Notes: a model not told the origin generated them from the sequence alone. DNA of 64,000 bases from Halomonas sp. SpR8 (GCF_031010195.1 NZ_JAUAMC010000005.1:248001-312000), one strand, 5' to 3'. Counted from the stretch's first letter, positions 1-9,890 are shown. Numbers and translations are program-made.

Positions 1-1155
1 CTAATGACCACACCGGCGATTTTGGATGAGAACGGTAATGAGCTGCCAGAAGGTATCTTAGATGCCGTGGTTACCTCGCTGCTGGCACTGCACGACCTCA
101 AAAAAGACGCTAGTCAACCGCGCAACTCGCGCACCGGCTCTGTTTATATCGTCAAGCCGAAAATGCACGGCCCCAAAGAAGTCGCGTTTGCCGATGAACT
201 GTTCGGGCGCGTAGAAGATATGCTGGGGATGAAGCGTGACACCCTAAAAATGGGCATCATGGACGAAGAGCGCCGCACTACCGTCAATCTCAAGGCGTGT
301 ATTGCCGAGGCCGCTTCACGGGTGGCGTTTATCAATACCGGCTTCCTCGACCGTACTGGCGATGAAATGCATACCGCGATGGAAGCGGGCCCCATGGTTC
401 GCAAGGGCGACATGAAAGGTGCCGCTTGGATTCAGGCCTACGAGAAGAGCAACGTGCAGGTGGGCCTTGCCTGCGGTCTGCGCGGTCGCGCGCAAATCGG
501 TAAAGGTATGTGGGCCATGCCGGACCTGATGCACAGTATGCTGGAGCAGAAAATCGGCCACCCGAAAGCCGGTGCCAACACCGCTTGGGTTCCTTCGCCA
601 ACAGCGGCTGCGCTGCACGCCCTGCACTATCATCAGGTTAATGTCACTGACGTTCAGCGCGAGCTGGAAGGCCTGGGCGAGCCCGACTACCTGGATGAGC
701 TCCTCAGCGTGCCGGTGGCAGAAAATGCCAACTGGTCCGATGAGGAGAAACAGCAGGAACTGGATAACAACTGCCAGGGCATTCTGGGCTACGTAGTACG
801 CTGGGTAGAGCATGGCGTAGGTTGCTCAAAAGTGCCGGATATCCACAATGTGGGATTGATGGAAGACCGCGCCACGTTGCGTATCTCCAGCCAACACATT
901 GCCAACTGGCTGCACCACGGCATTGTCGATGCGCCACGAGTGGAAGAGACCCTTAAGCGCATGGCCAAAGTGGTCGACGAGCAGAACGCAGGCGACCCCA
1001 CCTACACCGCCATGAGCGCCGATTTTGAAGGCTCCACCGCTTTCAAAGCCGCCTCCGACCTGATCTTCAAAGGCCGCGTACAGCCTTCTGGTTACACCGA
1101 GCCGCTACTGCACGAGTGGCGTCAGGTGCATAAGGCCAAGGTGCATAAGGCGTAG
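1..1155 (+). CDS. glcB: Malate synthase G, C-terminal part (5' end outside window)
   Basis: Condenses glyoxylate with acetyl-CoA to malate in the glyoxylate bypass (cytosolic, Mg-dependent). About 384 residues are visible against roughly 720 in the family, so the N-terminal half lies before the window. The reading frame is open through base 1, so the ATG at 4 is probably internal. The segment [20 protein letters not shown] (about bases 820-880) holds the family cysteine and, 14 residues later, the aspartate that acts as catalytic base in the E. coli enzyme (codon at 865-867). The C-terminal block ending in [14 protein letters not shown] is also typical. A hairpin terminator follows directly. 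Family assignment is secure; the missing half cannot be checked here. Confidence 0.96.
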   Translation, partial: LMTTPAILDENGNELPEGILDAVVTSLLALHDLKKDASQPRNSRTGSVYIVKPKMHGPKEVAFADELFGRVEDMLGMKRDTLKMGIMDEERRTTVNLKACIAEAASRVAFINTGFLDRTGDEMHTAMEAGPMVRKGDMKGAAWIQAYEKSNVQVGLACGLRGRAQIGKGMWAMPDLMHSMLEQKIGHPKAGANTAWVPSPTAAALHALHYHQVNVTDVQRELEGLGEPDYLDELLSVPVAENANWSDEEKQQELDNNCQGILGYVVRWVEHGVGCSKVPDIHNVGLMEDRATLRISSQHIANWLHHGIVDAPRVEETLKRMAKVVDEQNAGDPTYTAMSADFEGSTAFKAASDLIFKGRVQPSGYTEPLLHEWRQVHKAKVHKA

Positions 1156-1179
1156 CAAATTCGTTTTATGGTTTAATCA

Positions 1180-1210
1180 GCCTCGAGGCTTATGCCTCGG
1201 GGCTTTTTTA
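1180..1210 (+). terminator. Intrinsic terminator after glcB
   Basis: A 10-bp stem (1180-1189 with 1194-1203), 4-base loop TTAT and a following T-tract (1204-1209) lie 25 bases after the glcB stop. The T-tract runs up to the ribosome-binding site of the next gene. Confidence 0.85.
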
Positions 1211-1227
1211 TAAAAGGAATAACAACA

Positions 1228-1644
1228 ATGACCGTAATGACCGCCGAGCAGATTGAGCACTTTCTCGATGAAGTGTTTCCCCAGCGCATGGGCAAAATAG
1301 AGAGTGTGGGCGAAATGACGGCCACCATGCGTTTGAAAATCGGCAACGAGCATTTGCGCCCCGGCCCGCGGGTTTCCGGGCCTACCATGATGGGCTTTGC
1401 GGATGTGGCCATGTACGTGGCTATTTTGGCGCAAATTGGCCCAGAGGCCATGGCCGTGACCAGCGATTTAAACTGCCACTTCCTCCGCGCAGCCTCCGGC
1501 GATCACGACATTATCGCCCACGCCAAGCTGATCAAGCTTGGCCGCCGTCTAGCAGTGGGCGAAGTACAGCTATTCTCAGCCAGTGACGAAACGCGCCCGG
1601 TGGTGCATGTCACCGCCAGCTATGCGCTGCCAGCTCAGACTTAA
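1228..1644 (+). CDS. PaaI/hotdog-fold acyl-CoA thioesterase
   Basis: A 138-residue single hotdog-domain protein, probably hydrolysing an acyl-CoA or aryl-CoA. The central stretch GPRVSGPTMMGFADVAMYVA resembles the substrate-binding helix region of the PaaI family, and TSDLNCHFLRAA fits the second conserved strand. An ATG at 1228 is chosen because AAAAGGA precedes it; the open frame extends upstream only through the glcB terminator, which makes an earlier start unlikely. The substrate cannot be told from the sequence. It sits alone between a terminator and a convergent gene. Confidence 0.8.
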   Translation: MTVMTAEQIEHFLDEVFPQRMGKIESVGEMTATMRLKIGNEHLRPGPRVSGPTMMGFADVAMYVAILAQIGPEAMAVTSDLNCHFLRAASGDHDIIAHAKLIKLGRRLAVGEVQLFSASDETRPVVHVTASYALPAQT

Positions 1645-1656
1645 GGCGAGCGTCAA

Positions 1657-2100
1657 TCACGGTGCCAGCGTCATAAACGGCTCATCTTGCTGGTCGCTAA
1701 AGGCGTAAACGTTATAGGGTTCACTCTGTGGCCCCGGCATACCCGGCGTACCGATGGGCATACCTGCCAGGCCAATGCCATCGACGTCAGGCTGTTCTGC
1801 AAACAGCTTGGTGACGGCCTCCATCGGCACATGGCCTTCAATCCAGTACTCGCCTATTTCGATGGTATGGCACGACCCCAAACCATAGGGGACGCCTGCC
1901 TGCTGTTTGATATCGCCCAGCTCGACGTCATCAATAATCGTAACTTCTACGCCAAGCTCTTCAAGATGGCGCGCATATTCGTCACAGCAGCCGCACTGGG
2001 GATTTTTGTACAGCGTGGCTTCATCCGGCAACGCCGCCTGAGCCGAGGCAGTTCCTAGGAGTAAGGCACTAGATAACACCGTGGCGGTAAAACGTCTCAT
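1657..2100 (-). CDS. DUF411 periplasmic metal-binding protein
   Basis: A 147-residue exported protein with a clear signal peptide (about residues 1-22, ending in AQA). The motif YKNPQCGCCDEYARHL is the DUF411 hallmark, with a CxCC cluster suited to binding copper or another soft metal. A second Cys-His pair (GSCHT) follows, then a Gly/Pro/Met-rich tail. DUF411 proteins are often linked to copper or silver resistance, but no other resistance gene lies next to this one. It converges with the thioesterase gene, 12 bases apart. Confidence 0.85.
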   Translation of the reverse strand: MRRFTATVLSSALLLGTASAQAALPDEATLYKNPQCGCCDEYARHLEELGVEVTIIDDVELGDIKQQAGVPYGLGSCHTIEIGEYWIEGHVPMEAVTKLFAEQPDVDGIGLAGMPIGTPGMPGPQSEPYNVYAFSDQQDEPFMTLAP

Positions 2101-2422
2101 GAGCGGTCTCCTTGAGGTGTGTGGCTAGACAAATACTTGGCCATCAAGGCGATATTTAGCCTATCAACAGTAAAATTTTACGCTTTAAGTTTAAAACCCA
2201 GGGGCTACCTTAAGGTCAAGCTTTGCCATCCAAAGGGAACAGGGAGATGGCAGTAGATCATTTGCCCGTTGTCAGTGTGCTGAGGGAAAAAACATTCATG
2301 CGCCACCGTCGGTTACCAATACTTGACTTGTAGGTACCCCCAGGTACTACGCTTCCGGTACTAGGCTTATCCTTGGTTCGGTTTGAAAACGGTTGATTTA
2401 CTCAAACGCAAAGGCTTTACGC

Positions 2423-2655
2423 GACGACCCTCAGGACGGGCGTATCGTACTGCCCTGCGGCGGCATTCTATATAGGCGTCATGGGCGTGCGCTGATCGGC
2501 TAATTCGTTCAGATGAGCTGACCAATGAGCAAGTCTACCGACTGCATATGCCGATGGGTTTAGCACCAGGAAGCATGACCCCAGCGGAAATTGCCCTCGC
2601 GATCATGACAGATATCGTAAGGGGCCAGCACGGAAAAGCACTCCATGAGCTCTAA
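2423..2655 (+). pseudogene. Decayed XdhC/CoxI-like gene remnant
   Basis: Three pieces of an XdhC-family protein can be read in three different frames. From 2423 comes DPQDGRIVLPCGG, like the family's LPCGG segment. From 2469 comes YIGVMG followed by an in-frame stop, like the family's YIGALGSR segment. From 2512 comes the C-terminal part EQVYRLHMPMGLAPGSMTPA and onward, like the RLHAPIGLDIGARTPEEIA segment, ending at a TAA at 2653-2655. The middle of the protein is missing. The end overlaps the start of the intact mocA-like gene by 11 bases, as expected for a former xdhC-mocA operon. Bases 2101-2422 show nothing recognisable. Confidence 0.75.
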
Positions 2656-3256
2656 TACTATCGTCGCCTTGGTAATGGCGGCTGGCTACTCGCACCGATT
2701 TGGTGAGGATGACAAGCGCTGCGCACCCTTGATCGACGGACGCTCGCTGTTAGCAACCTCGGTCACGAATGCCGAGCAAGCTTTTCCTGTGCTGCGCGTG
2801 GCGATCCGCGATGAGGATGACACCACCTTGCTCGGCCTTGCAGAGAGTACGCCCTTGATTCGACTGCATCAGGCGCACCTTGGCCTGGGGGCGAGTTTAG
2901 CCGAGGCGATAAAGGTGCTTAGCCAGGATGCGGGCCTCTCTAATATAGAGGCGGTGGCGATTTTATTGGGCGATATGCCCGGCATTGGATTAGAGACGCT
3001 TTTAACGTTACAGCGGCTAGCCACCCGAGACACCATCGTACGGCCCTGTTTTGATGGTCAGCAGGGCCATCCGGTCATTTTCGGACGCGCGATCTGGCCT
3101 GCCCTACAGGCAATCAGCGGAAGCGAGGGTGCTAAAGAGGTTATTCGTCGTCATGCAGCCCGGTACCGCGAATATGCAGTGCAGGATGCAGGCATCCTGA
3201 TCGATATCGATACGCCAGCAGATATCGTGCATATCGAGAACGAACAGCAACAGTGA
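2645..3256 (+). CDS. MobA/MocA-like molybdenum cofactor nucleotidyltransferase
   Basis: A 203-residue NTP-transferase of the MocA/CoxM-partner type, expected to transfer CMP or GMP to molybdopterin for xanthine-dehydrogenase-like enzymes. The N-terminal LVMAAGYSHRFGEDDKR is the nucleotide-binding signature, ILLGDMPGI the metal-binding Asp loop, and QQGHPVIFGR and DIDTPADI are family motifs. The gene begins inside the last codons of a decayed xdhC-like gene, so its partner is lost and no molybdoenzyme lies nearby. It may be a leftover on the way to decay, although its own frame is intact. Confidence 0.82.
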   Translation: MSSNTIVALVMAAGYSHRFGEDDKRCAPLIDGRSLLATSVTNAEQAFPVLRVAIRDEDDTTLLGLAESTPLIRLHQAHLGLGASLAEAIKVLSQDAGLSNIEAVAILLGDMPGIGLETLLTLQRLATRDTIVRPCFDGQQGHPVIFGRAIWPALQAISGSEGAKEVIRRHAARYREYAVQDAGILIDIDTPADIVHIENEQQQ

Positions 3257-3304
3257 ACAAGCCTCTAGCGTTAAGCGCTAGAAACAAAGGAGTTATCCAA
3301 CGTT

Positions 3305-3682
3305 TTAGCGGGTTTTCACTACCACCACGGCCAGCGCCACCCACCCGAGCATAAGCAACACGCCGCCAATCGGCGTCACAATACCCAGGCTTAGCCCCAC
3401 CAAGGCCATTAAGTAGAGCGAGCCTGAAAAGCACGCCACGCCAAGCGTCCATAGCGCCATCACCCAACGCTGACCGGCTAGCGGGTGTATTTGACGCCAT
3501 ACCAGTACGATCATCATGGCAAGCGTGTGCCACGCTTGGTAACGTACGCCGGTTTCCACAGCACTCACCATAATTTCGGTAGTACGCGCCGCCAGGCCGT
3601 GGGCCGCGTAGGCGCCGAGCATTACCATCATGGCGCCCGAAAGCGCCGCAATACACCACCACACTTTATCTATCCGTTGCAC
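3305..3682 (-). CDS. DUF423 family small membrane protein
   Basis: A 125-residue integral membrane protein with four predicted hydrophobic helices (about residues 7-27, 46-62, 72-92, 98-120). The N-terminal [15 protein letters not shown] is the DUF423 (YgdD) signature. Function is unknown for the family. It stands alone, converging with the mocA-like gene and divergent from thiS. A 7-bp hairpin at 3264-3282 lies in the convergent gap but has no clear T-run. Confidence 0.85.
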   Translation of the reverse strand: MQRIDKVWWCIAALSGAMMVMLGAYAAHGLAARTTEIMVSAVETGVRYQAWHTLAMMIVLVWRQIHPLAGQRWVMALWTLGVACFSGSLYLMALVGLSLGIVTPIGGVLLMLGWVALAVVVVKTR

Positions 3683-3819
3683 GCTGCTCTCCTGCTCCGG
3701 TTATGGTTCACATGCATCACGCTGATTGCACTTACGGCTTACCTTGCGCGGCGCGAAACCGCTACAATAGAGAATACCTTAGAGCACGAACTGCCACGAC
3801 GAATGAGACGCGCCTATTT

Positions 3820-4026
3820 ATGTCTATCCAGATACGTCTAAACGGTGAACCCCATACGCTGTCCACCGGCCTCACCGCTGCCGACTTAGTTGAACAGCTG
3901 GGCCTTAGCGGTCGTCGTATCGCCGTCGAAATTAACGAAGAGATCGTCCCCCGCAGCCAACACGCCGACACCCGTCTGGTCGATGGCGACCATGTAGAAG
4001 TTGTGCATGCCATTGGCGGCGGCTAA
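3820..4026 (+). CDS. thiS: Sulfur carrier protein ThiS
   Basis: A 68-residue ubiquitin-like protein that carries sulfur as a C-terminal thiocarboxylate for thiazole synthesis. It begins [11 protein letters not shown] and ends in IGGG, giving the required terminal Gly-Gly. The ATG at 3820 gives the normal family length; the open frame goes further upstream but without homology. thiG follows after 10 bases, so the two are co-transcribed. Confidence 0.93.
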   Translation: MSIQIRLNGEPHTLSTGLTAADLVEQLGLSGRRIAVEINEEIVPRSQHADTRLVDGDHVEVVHAIGGG

Positions 4027-4036
4027 AGGAAACACT

Positions 4037-4846
4037 ATGACCCAGTTAACTCATGAACCGCTAGCCGATACCCCGTTCACTATTGCCGGACGCGATTTTC
4101 ACTCGCGCCTACTGGTTGGCACAGGCAAGTACAAAGACTTTACCGAAACCGGCGCCGCCATCGCCCAAAGCGGCGCTGAAATCGTCACCTTTGCCGTACG
4201 TCGTACTAACTTAGGCCAGGACGCCGATGCGCCCAACCTGCTGGACGTTATCTCTCCAGAGCGCTATACCCTGCTGCCCAATACCGCCGGGTGCTACAAC
4301 GCCAAAGATGCCGTGCGCACCTGCCGTTTGGCCCGGGAGCTGCTCGATGGCCATAATCTGGTCAAGCTGGAAGTCCTCGGCGACGACCACACGCTCTACC
4401 CCAACGTGGTCGAGACGCTAAAAGCCGCCGAAACGCTGCTCGCCGATGGCTTCGACGTCATGGTGTACACCAGCGACGATCCTATTGTGGCACGCGAACT
4501 GGAAGCCATGGGCAGCTGCGCCATCATGCCGCTGGGCTCACTGATTGGCTCAGGCCACGGTATTCAAAACCCGCATAACGTGCGTTTGATCGTCGAGCAG
4601 AGCAGCGTACCGGTACTGGTGGATGCGGGCATTGGTACGGCGTCCGATGCGGCCATGGCCATGGAACTAGGTTGCGATGGCGTACTACTTAACTCCGCCA
4701 TTGCCCACGCCCGCGACCCGCTGCGCATGGCCAACGCCATGAAGCTGGCCGTGGAAGCCGGACGCGATGCGTTCTTAGCCGGCCGTATGCCACGCCGCCA
4801 GTCCGCCGATCCTTCTTCACCCTTCGCTGGCCGTATTAACGGTTAA
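4037..4846 (+). CDS. thiG: Thiazole synthase ThiG
   Basis: A 269-residue TIM-barrel enzyme that builds the thiazole phosphate of thiamine from deoxyxylulose 5-phosphate, dehydroglycine and ThiS-thiocarboxylate. Signature segments are [12 protein letters not shown] near the N-terminus, VKLEVLGD with the Schiff-base lysine, [16 protein letters not shown], and [20 protein letters not shown] for phosphate binding. The ATG at 4037 follows AAAGGA and gives the usual length. It forms an operon with thiS, and trmB starts 15 bases after the stop. Confidence 0.95.
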   Translation: MTQLTHEPLADTPFTIAGRDFHSRLLVGTGKYKDFTETGAAIAQSGAEIVTFAVRRTNLGQDADAPNLLDVISPERYTLLPNTAGCYNAKDAVRTCRLARELLDGHNLVKLEVLGDDHTLYPNVVETLKAAETLLADGFDVMVYTSDDPIVARELEAMGSCAIMPLGSLIGSGHGIQNPHNVRLIVEQSSVPVLVDAGIGTASDAAMAMELGCDGVLLNSAIAHARDPLRMANAMKLAVEAGRDAFLAGRMPRRQSADPSSPFAGRING

Positions 4847-4861
4847 TTGATTCGAGACCCC

Positions 4862-5632
4862 ATGACTGACACCAACGATAGCGTACCCGAAAGTCACGCC
4901 GCGCCCGAAAATAACGCCACCACAGGGCCGGAAGGTACGGATACACCGCTGCATCGCCGCGGCATTAAAAGCTACGTAATTCGCGCGGGTCGTATGACCC
5001 AGGCGCAAAACCGTGGACTAGAAGATATCTGGCCACGCTTTGGACTGACCATCGCCGACGGCCGTCAAGACTTGGACGCCCTGTTCGGCCGTCAGGCGCC
5101 GCGGGTAGTGGAAATCGGCTTTGGCATGGGCAACTCGTTGATCGAACAGGCCGAGACCCACCCGGATACCGACTTTATCGGCATTGAAGTGCACGCTCCC
5201 GGCGTTGGCAAGCTGTTGGATGAAGTCGATAAACGCGGTCTCACCAACCTACGCGTTTACCGCGAGGATGCTCTAGCAGTGCTTGAGCAGTGCCTGCCCG
5301 AAGGCTCGCTGACCACGCTACAGCTGTTCTTCCCCGACCCCTGGCCTAAGAAGAAGCACCACAAGCGGCGTATCGTGCAGCCCGCCTTTGTTGAGTTGAT
5401 CCGTACCCGTTTGATGCCCGGCGGTACTTTCCATATGGCCACCGACTGGGAAGCCTACGCGGAGTGGATGGCCGAGGTAATGGAAGCGGCCCCCGGCTAT
5501 GCCAACACCGCCAGCGCGGAAACCGCTCCCTACGTGCCGCGCCCGGCGTTCCGTCCGCTAACCAAGTTTGAAGCCCGCGGCGAAAAACTTGGTCATGGTG
5601 TGTGGGATTTGATTTATCAGCGGGAAGGGTAA
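4862..5632 (+). CDS. trmB: tRNA (guanine-N7-)-methyltransferase TrmB
   Basis: A 256-residue SAM-dependent enzyme that makes m7G46 in tRNA. The SAM loop is [16 protein letters not shown]; the family segment [20 protein letters not shown] is complete and [10 protein letters not shown] follows. The N-terminal 35 residues are polar and low in homology, as often seen in this family. ATG at 4862 was preferred to an upstream TTG at 4847. It follows thiSG, an arrangement seen in other gammaproteobacteria. Confidence 0.95.
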   Translation: MTDTNDSVPESHAAPENNATTGPEGTDTPLHRRGIKSYVIRAGRMTQAQNRGLEDIWPRFGLTIADGRQDLDALFGRQAPRVVEIGFGMGNSLIEQAETHPDTDFIGIEVHAPGVGKLLDEVDKRGLTNLRVYREDALAVLEQCLPEGSLTTLQLFFPDPWPKKKHHKRRIVQPAFVELIRTRLMPGGTFHMATDWEAYAEWMAEVMEAAPGYANTASAETAPYVPRPAFRPLTKFEARGEKLGHGVWDLIYQREG

Positions 5633-5714
5633 ACGTTCTGCCAACTAGATTGACAGTGAGAGGGTATTGCAGTGTTAGACGCTACGGTCGGAATCAATTC
5701 TGAGCGGGCGTCTG

Positions 5715-6635
5715 TTAATTATTAAGCGATATTAAAATACCCATTTGATGCAAGCTGTCGATTTCAGCGTATATCTCTTCGCAGAAAGATTCAGCCACGT
5801 TACTTAACGGCCTGTGTTTAGATTTCAGTAAGGCAATTTCCCACTCAATGGTCGGCTTCATTGGCTTTGATACAACGGCTGTTCCCTGAAGTAGTAGTTC
5901 TGCAATGGGGTCAATCACTGCAACGCCCAATCCACGATCAACTAATGCGCACACCCCACGCATATGGCGCATTTCAGCGGCAATATGCCTTTTTATATCA
6001 ATGGTCTGCATGATGTAGTCCACCCTTGCACGCAGAGGGCTATCCGCCATCAGCTCTACAAATGTCTGATTTTGTAAGCTAGCGATCGATACAACGTCTT
6101 GCTTAGCGAGGGGGTGCGAGCGATGCATGATGCAGCGCGCAGAACAGCGCGCAAGACTACTGACCGTTGCCCCATAAGTGTCGGCTTCAAGCGTTATTCC
6201 CAGCGCCACATCACAGGTATTGTTGTCGATCATTTTAAGCAACTCTTGTAACCCTGCATCGATAACTCGAACGCCTACATTAGGGTGATTTTGTTTAAAG
6301 CGCTTAATGACATCGAGTAAAAAGGTATCGCAAAAAATGGGTTGGGCAGCGACTACAACGCTGCCCAACTGGTTATTAGCAATGGCATCCGCGTCTTTTT
6401 GAGTGTCTCGAATACTCGCCATCAGTCGTAAAACGGACGCGTGATATATAAAGGCTTCCGACGTAGGCGAAAGCTGATTACGGGCACGTTTGAACAACGC
6501 AAAGCCTAGCTCGTCCTCCAGGCCGATTAGCAAGCGGCTTACCATTGACTGACTAATACCTAACGTTTCTGCGGCAGCCTTCGTCGTGCCGTGTTTCATA
6601 AAGGCATCAAACGCTTCAATTTCTTTTATTTTCAT
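5715..6635 (-). CDS. LysR family transcriptional regulator (next to tctCBA)
   Basis: A 306-residue regulator with an N-terminal winged helix (about residues 3-60: FMKHGTTKAAAETLGISQSM is the recognition region) and a LysR substrate-binding domain after residue 85. It is divergent from tctC, so it probably controls the tct-argE operon in response to the transported acid. ATG at 6635 was chosen; a TTG at 6653 would add six residues. The ligand is unknown. Confidence 0.88.
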   Translation of the reverse strand: MKIKEIEAFDAFMKHGTTKAAAETLGISQSMVSRLLIGLEDELGFALFKRARNQLSPTSEAFIYHASVLRLMASIRDTQKDADAIANNQLGSVVVAAQPIFCDTFLLDVIKRFKQNHPNVGVRVIDAGLQELLKMIDNNTCDVALGITLEADTYGATVSSLARCSARCIMHRSHPLAKQDVVSIASLQNQTFVELMADSPLRARVDYIMQTIDIKRHIAAEMRHMRGVCALVDRGLGVAVIDPIAELLLQGTAVVSKPMKPTIEWEIALLKSKHRPLSNVAESFCEEIYAEIDSLHQMGILISLNN

Positions 6636-6689
6636 GGTGTTAGTCCCACTCAAGAAGTCTTTTACTCAATAAGCAGCGAATAAAAACAA

Positions 6690-6766
6690 TGTTTATAAAC
6701 AATAAGCTTGCAACTTTGGCTCACCACTAGAACAAAATCGAATACTAAATCGAATTGTTGCAACAA
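6690..6766. promoter_or_regulatory. Two 12-bp palindromes between lysR and tctC
   Basis: Perfect palindromes TGTTTATAAACA (6690-6701) and TTGTTGCAACAA (6755-6766) lie in the divergent gap. Positions suit operators for the LysR protein, but neither has been tied to it; the assignment is inferred from placement. Confidence 0.4.
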
Positions 6767-6866
6767 ATTTCATACCTGTCTATGTTAAAAGCGCTGGGTT
6801 CAAAAATGCTATTAACAAATCCACTCCATGAAAGCTATGCAACAACGAACGATTGCGGAGATAAGT

Positions 6867-7832
6867 ATGAAACTCACCTTAAGCTTAGCGGCAGCAACGC
6901 TGCTCGCTGCCTCCACCGCTTATGCTCAGAGCTACCCCTCAGAACCCATGACGCTGGTAGTCCCTTATGGACCCGGCGGCGCCTCCGATCTAGCAGGAAG
7001 GGCGCTAGCGGAGTCGGCTCGCGAATATTTAGGCCAGCCTGTCACGGTCGTCAATCAAGCCGGCGCTGGGGGAATGACCGGCGCTCGCGATGTGACACAG
7101 GCTGACCCCGATGGTTACACCCTGCTTTTAGCCCGCGTAGGCATGGCGCTGTCACCGGCGGTCAACGAAAACAGCAGTGTTGATTGGGATGAGTACACCT
7201 TTATCAGCCCGCTTGAAGCCACACCAATGATCCTCGCCGTGGCTGACGACTCTCCTTATGAAAGCGTTGAGGATTTGCTGGAAGGCATCAAAAACGACCC
7301 TGGTGCGATGAGCTACGCCGCTTCCGGTGCCACTGCCATTGATGGTTTTACGGTGCAGTCACTACTGGCTGACGTGGAAATGGATCCGCTGACAGCGGCA
7401 ACGCTGATTCCCTACCGAGGGGGTGGTGAACTCGCAACGGCGCTACTGGGCGGGCATGTTGATTTTCTCGCCATCGCAGCAGCATCGCTGATGCCGCATA
7501 TCGAGAGCGGTGATATGCGCCCGTTAATGGTGTTCTCACCCGAGCGCATGGAAGCACTGCCGGACGTGCCGACTGCTGAAGAGCTGGGTTATGAGCTAGC
7601 AGGGCAAGTGATTGGTTGGAGCGCTCTATATGGCCCGCCCGACTTACCTGAAGACGTCATGAATGCCTGGGCAGAGGTGATGGAACAGGTCGCTGAAGAT
7701 GAAATGTGGCTCAGCCGTGCTGATGATCGTGGCTCAATTTCCACTATTGGCAGCGTCGATATGGAGACCTACGCCAAGGAACAGTACGAGTTTTACCGCA
7801 CCTTAGCTGAACAGTTTGGCTATCTGGAATAA
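6867..7832 (+). CDS. Tripartite tricarboxylate transporter substrate-binding protein (TctC/Bug family)
   Basis: A 321-residue periplasmic binding protein with a signal peptide (about residues 1-21, cleaved after AYA/Q). The mature start QSYPSEPMTLVVPYGPGGASD is the Bug-family signature, whose loop binds a carboxylate of the ligand; GYTLLLARVG and ALPDVPTAEELGY are further family motifs. The ATG at 6867 follows GCGGAG and gives a clean signal peptide. It is first in a tctC-tctB-tctA-argE-like operon. The ligand is likely a carboxylate, perhaps an N-acyl amino acid given the downstream deacylase, but this is inference. Confidence 0.9.
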   Translation: MKLTLSLAAATLLAASTAYAQSYPSEPMTLVVPYGPGGASDLAGRALAESAREYLGQPVTVVNQAGAGGMTGARDVTQADPDGYTLLLARVGMALSPAVNENSSVDWDEYTFISPLEATPMILAVADDSPYESVEDLLEGIKNDPGAMSYAASGATAIDGFTVQSLLADVEMDPLTAATLIPYRGGGELATALLGGHVDFLAIAAASLMPHIESGDMRPLMVFSPERMEALPDVPTAEELGYELAGQVIGWSALYGPPDLPEDVMNAWAEVMEQVAEDEMWLSRADDRGSISTIGSVDMETYAKEQYEFYRTLAEQFGYLE

Positions 7833-7888
7833 ACCAGCGTTAAACACTTCATTATCACTGCATACAACAGCTAAACACTGGAGGGGAC

Positions 7889-8392
7889 ATGGGTATAACA
7901 CGCGGCTTAGTTATTACAGTGCTGTTCGGTATCGTTCTGTTCGTACTGATACCCGCCTATGTGCCCCGCCCACGCTTTATTCCCGGGTTTGCACCACCGC
8001 CTGATATGTGGCCACGAACAATTTCCATGCTAGGCATGGCGCTGGGCATACTGCTTGTTGGGCTGTCTTTTTCACGTAAAACCGAAGCCATCGCCGCCCC
8101 TGAAGATGCCAGCACCATTCGCGGCGACACGCCACTTGTCACACTACTCGCTCGCTTCGGTTGGACGGTGCTTGCCTTTGCGCTGTTTATTGGCTCAGTG
8201 ATGCTGCTCGGTTTTTTGCTATCGAGCATCCTACTGTTAATGGCGATGCTGATACTGACGGGTTATTGGCGCCATAAAGTGGTGGCAGCCATCGTGGCCA
8301 TCGCACTCCCACTGGTGCTCTACCTGTTTTTCTCCAGCGCACTCAATACGCGTTTCCCTGTCGGCAGCCTTTTCAAGGCTATCGGTATTTAA
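7889..8392 (+). CDS. TctB family small membrane subunit
   Basis: A 167-residue protein with four hydrophobic helices (about residues 5-23, 44-60, 88-128 as a pair, 132-150), typical for the poorly conserved TctB subunit. It is identified by size, topology and position between tctC and tctA; GGAGGGG precedes the ATG. Confidence 0.85.
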   Translation: MGITRGLVITVLFGIVLFVLIPAYVPRPRFIPGFAPPPDMWPRTISMLGMALGILLVGLSFSRKTEAIAAPEDASTIRGDTPLVTLLARFGWTVLAFALFIGSVMLLGFLLSSILLLMAMLILTGYWRHKVVAAIVAIALPLVLYLFFSSALNTRFPVGSLFKAIGI

Positions 8393-8417
8393 CTTACCGC
8401 GTATAGGAGTGACCACT

Positions 8418-9890
8418 ATGCTCAACGACCTGCTGGTTGCCTTCCAGGCGGTTGCCACTCTTGAGAATTTTTTGATTATGGCCGCCGGTATATGGGGTGG
8501 TGTGATTATCGGCGCTATTCCCGGCATGACCGGCACCATGGCGGTGACGCTGGCGCTACCCTTTACGTTTTATATGCAGCCGATCCCGAGTATTTTATTG
8601 CTCGTTGCGCTCTACAAAGGCTCCACCTATGGCGGGTCGGTCTCGGCGATATTAATCAAGACGCCAGGTACTGCTTCGGCCGCCTGTACCACCCTTGACG
8701 GCTACCCACTGGCCCAACAGGGCAAGGCAGGCAAAGCCCTTAACATGGCGCTCTACTCGTCCTGTACCGGGGATTTTATTTCCAACCTGTCGCTGATTTT
8801 TATTGCCGCACCACTGGCGCTCCTCGCGCTGCGAATTGGGCCACCCGAATACTTTATGCTGATGATTTTCGCGCTCACCACCGTGGCTGGGGTGTCAGGG
8901 CGTTCGTTGCTGCTTGGACTAGTGTCGGCGTGCTTAGGGCTACTGTTAGCCACCGTGGGCGAAGATATGTACGGCTCGTTCCGCTTTGATCTCACCGTGG
9001 ATATGCAGAGCGGGCTTGCCGTGGCACCCGTGCTCATCGGTCTGTTTGCGATCCCTGAGCTGCTTAAGATTATTGTTTTTCGTCACAACCAAAGCCATAA
9101 ACCCATGCAGTTGGGCGATAACCGGGTAACGCGAGTTGAGCTGCGCCGATCCTTAAAGGCAATGCTTAAAGGCAGCATGATTGGCGTCGTGATGGGGGCC
9201 ATTCCCGGTATTGGCCCCTCGGCAGCGGCGTTCTCTTCCTACGGCGAAGCACAGCGCAGCTCAAAGAACCGCGAGAACTTTGGTAAGGGCGAACTAGAAG
9301 GGATCGCAGCATCCGAGTCCGCTAACAATGGATGCTGTGGCTCCACCATGATCCCACTGTTAGCGCTGGGCGTGCCGGGCGATGTGATCACGGGCGTGAT
9401 GCTGGGCGCCTTTATGATTCACGGCATGACCCCAGGCCCCATGCTGTTTGAGAACAACCTTAATGAGGTTTACATGCTGTTTATTGGCATGCTGTTCTCG
9501 TCAGTGTTGCTGTTTGGTGCGGGTAAAGCAACCATGCGCTTTTTCTCGCATATCTCGCGGATTCCACCGGGGTTGATGGCACCGATCGTACTAGCGCTGT
9601 GCGTCTTCGGTATTTTTTCGATCTCTAACAGTATGTATGACGTCATCGTACTGCTGGCGATGGGCATATTTGGCTTCTTCATGTTCCTGTTCGCCATACC
9701 CGCCGCTCCCTTTTTAATCGCCTTCATTCTCGGCCCGATGCTGGAAGAGAACCTGCGTCGTGCCCTTGCGCTCTCTCGTGGTGATCCAAGCATTCTGGTC
9801 TCGTCGCCTATCACCTGGCTATTCGCCTCGCTGGCGATATTTGTGGTGGTCGTGACGATTCGCCAGCAGCTTAAAAAAGCCAAGACCTGA
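8418..9890 (+). CDS. TctA family large membrane permease subunit
   Basis: A 490-residue permease with about twelve membrane segments, the transport channel of the tripartite tricarboxylate system. Family signatures are GAIPGMTGTMAVTLALPFTF near the N-terminus, LYKGSTYGGSVSAILIKTPG, and the internal repeat GAIPGIGPSAAAFSSYGEAQ followed by ASESANNGCCGSTMIPLLAL. ATG at 8418 sits eight bases after AGGAG; a GTG at 8409 is too close to it. Translation probably follows that of tctB, 25 bases upstream. Confidence 0.95.
   Translation: MLNDLLVAFQAVATLENFLIMAAGIWGGVIIGAIPGMTGTMAVTLALPFTFYMQPIPSILLLVALYKGSTYGGSVSAILIKTPGTASAACTTLDGYPLAQQGKAGKALNMALYSSCTGDFISNLSLIFIAAPLALLALRIGPPEYFMLMIFALTTVAGVSGRSLLLGLVSACLGLLLATVGEDMYGSFRFDLTVDMQSGLAVAPVLIGLFAIPELLKIIVFRHNQSHKPMQLGDNRVTRVELRRSLKAMLKGSMIGVVMGAIPGIGPSAAAFSSYGEAQRSSKNRENFGKGELEGIAASESANNGCCGSTMIPLLALGVPGDVITGVMLGAFMIHGMTPGPMLFENNLNEVYMLFIGMLFSSVLLFGAGKATMRFFSHISRIPPGLMAPIVLALCVFGIFSISNSMYDVIVLLAMGIFGFFMFLFAIPAAPFLIAFILGPMLEENLRRALALSRGDPSILVSSPITWLFASLAIFVVVVTIRQQLKKAKT

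Noticed and set aside
3264..3282. Hairpin between mocA and DUF423 as terminator
   Set aside because: Seven-pair stem is moderate and lacks a T-run in either direction.
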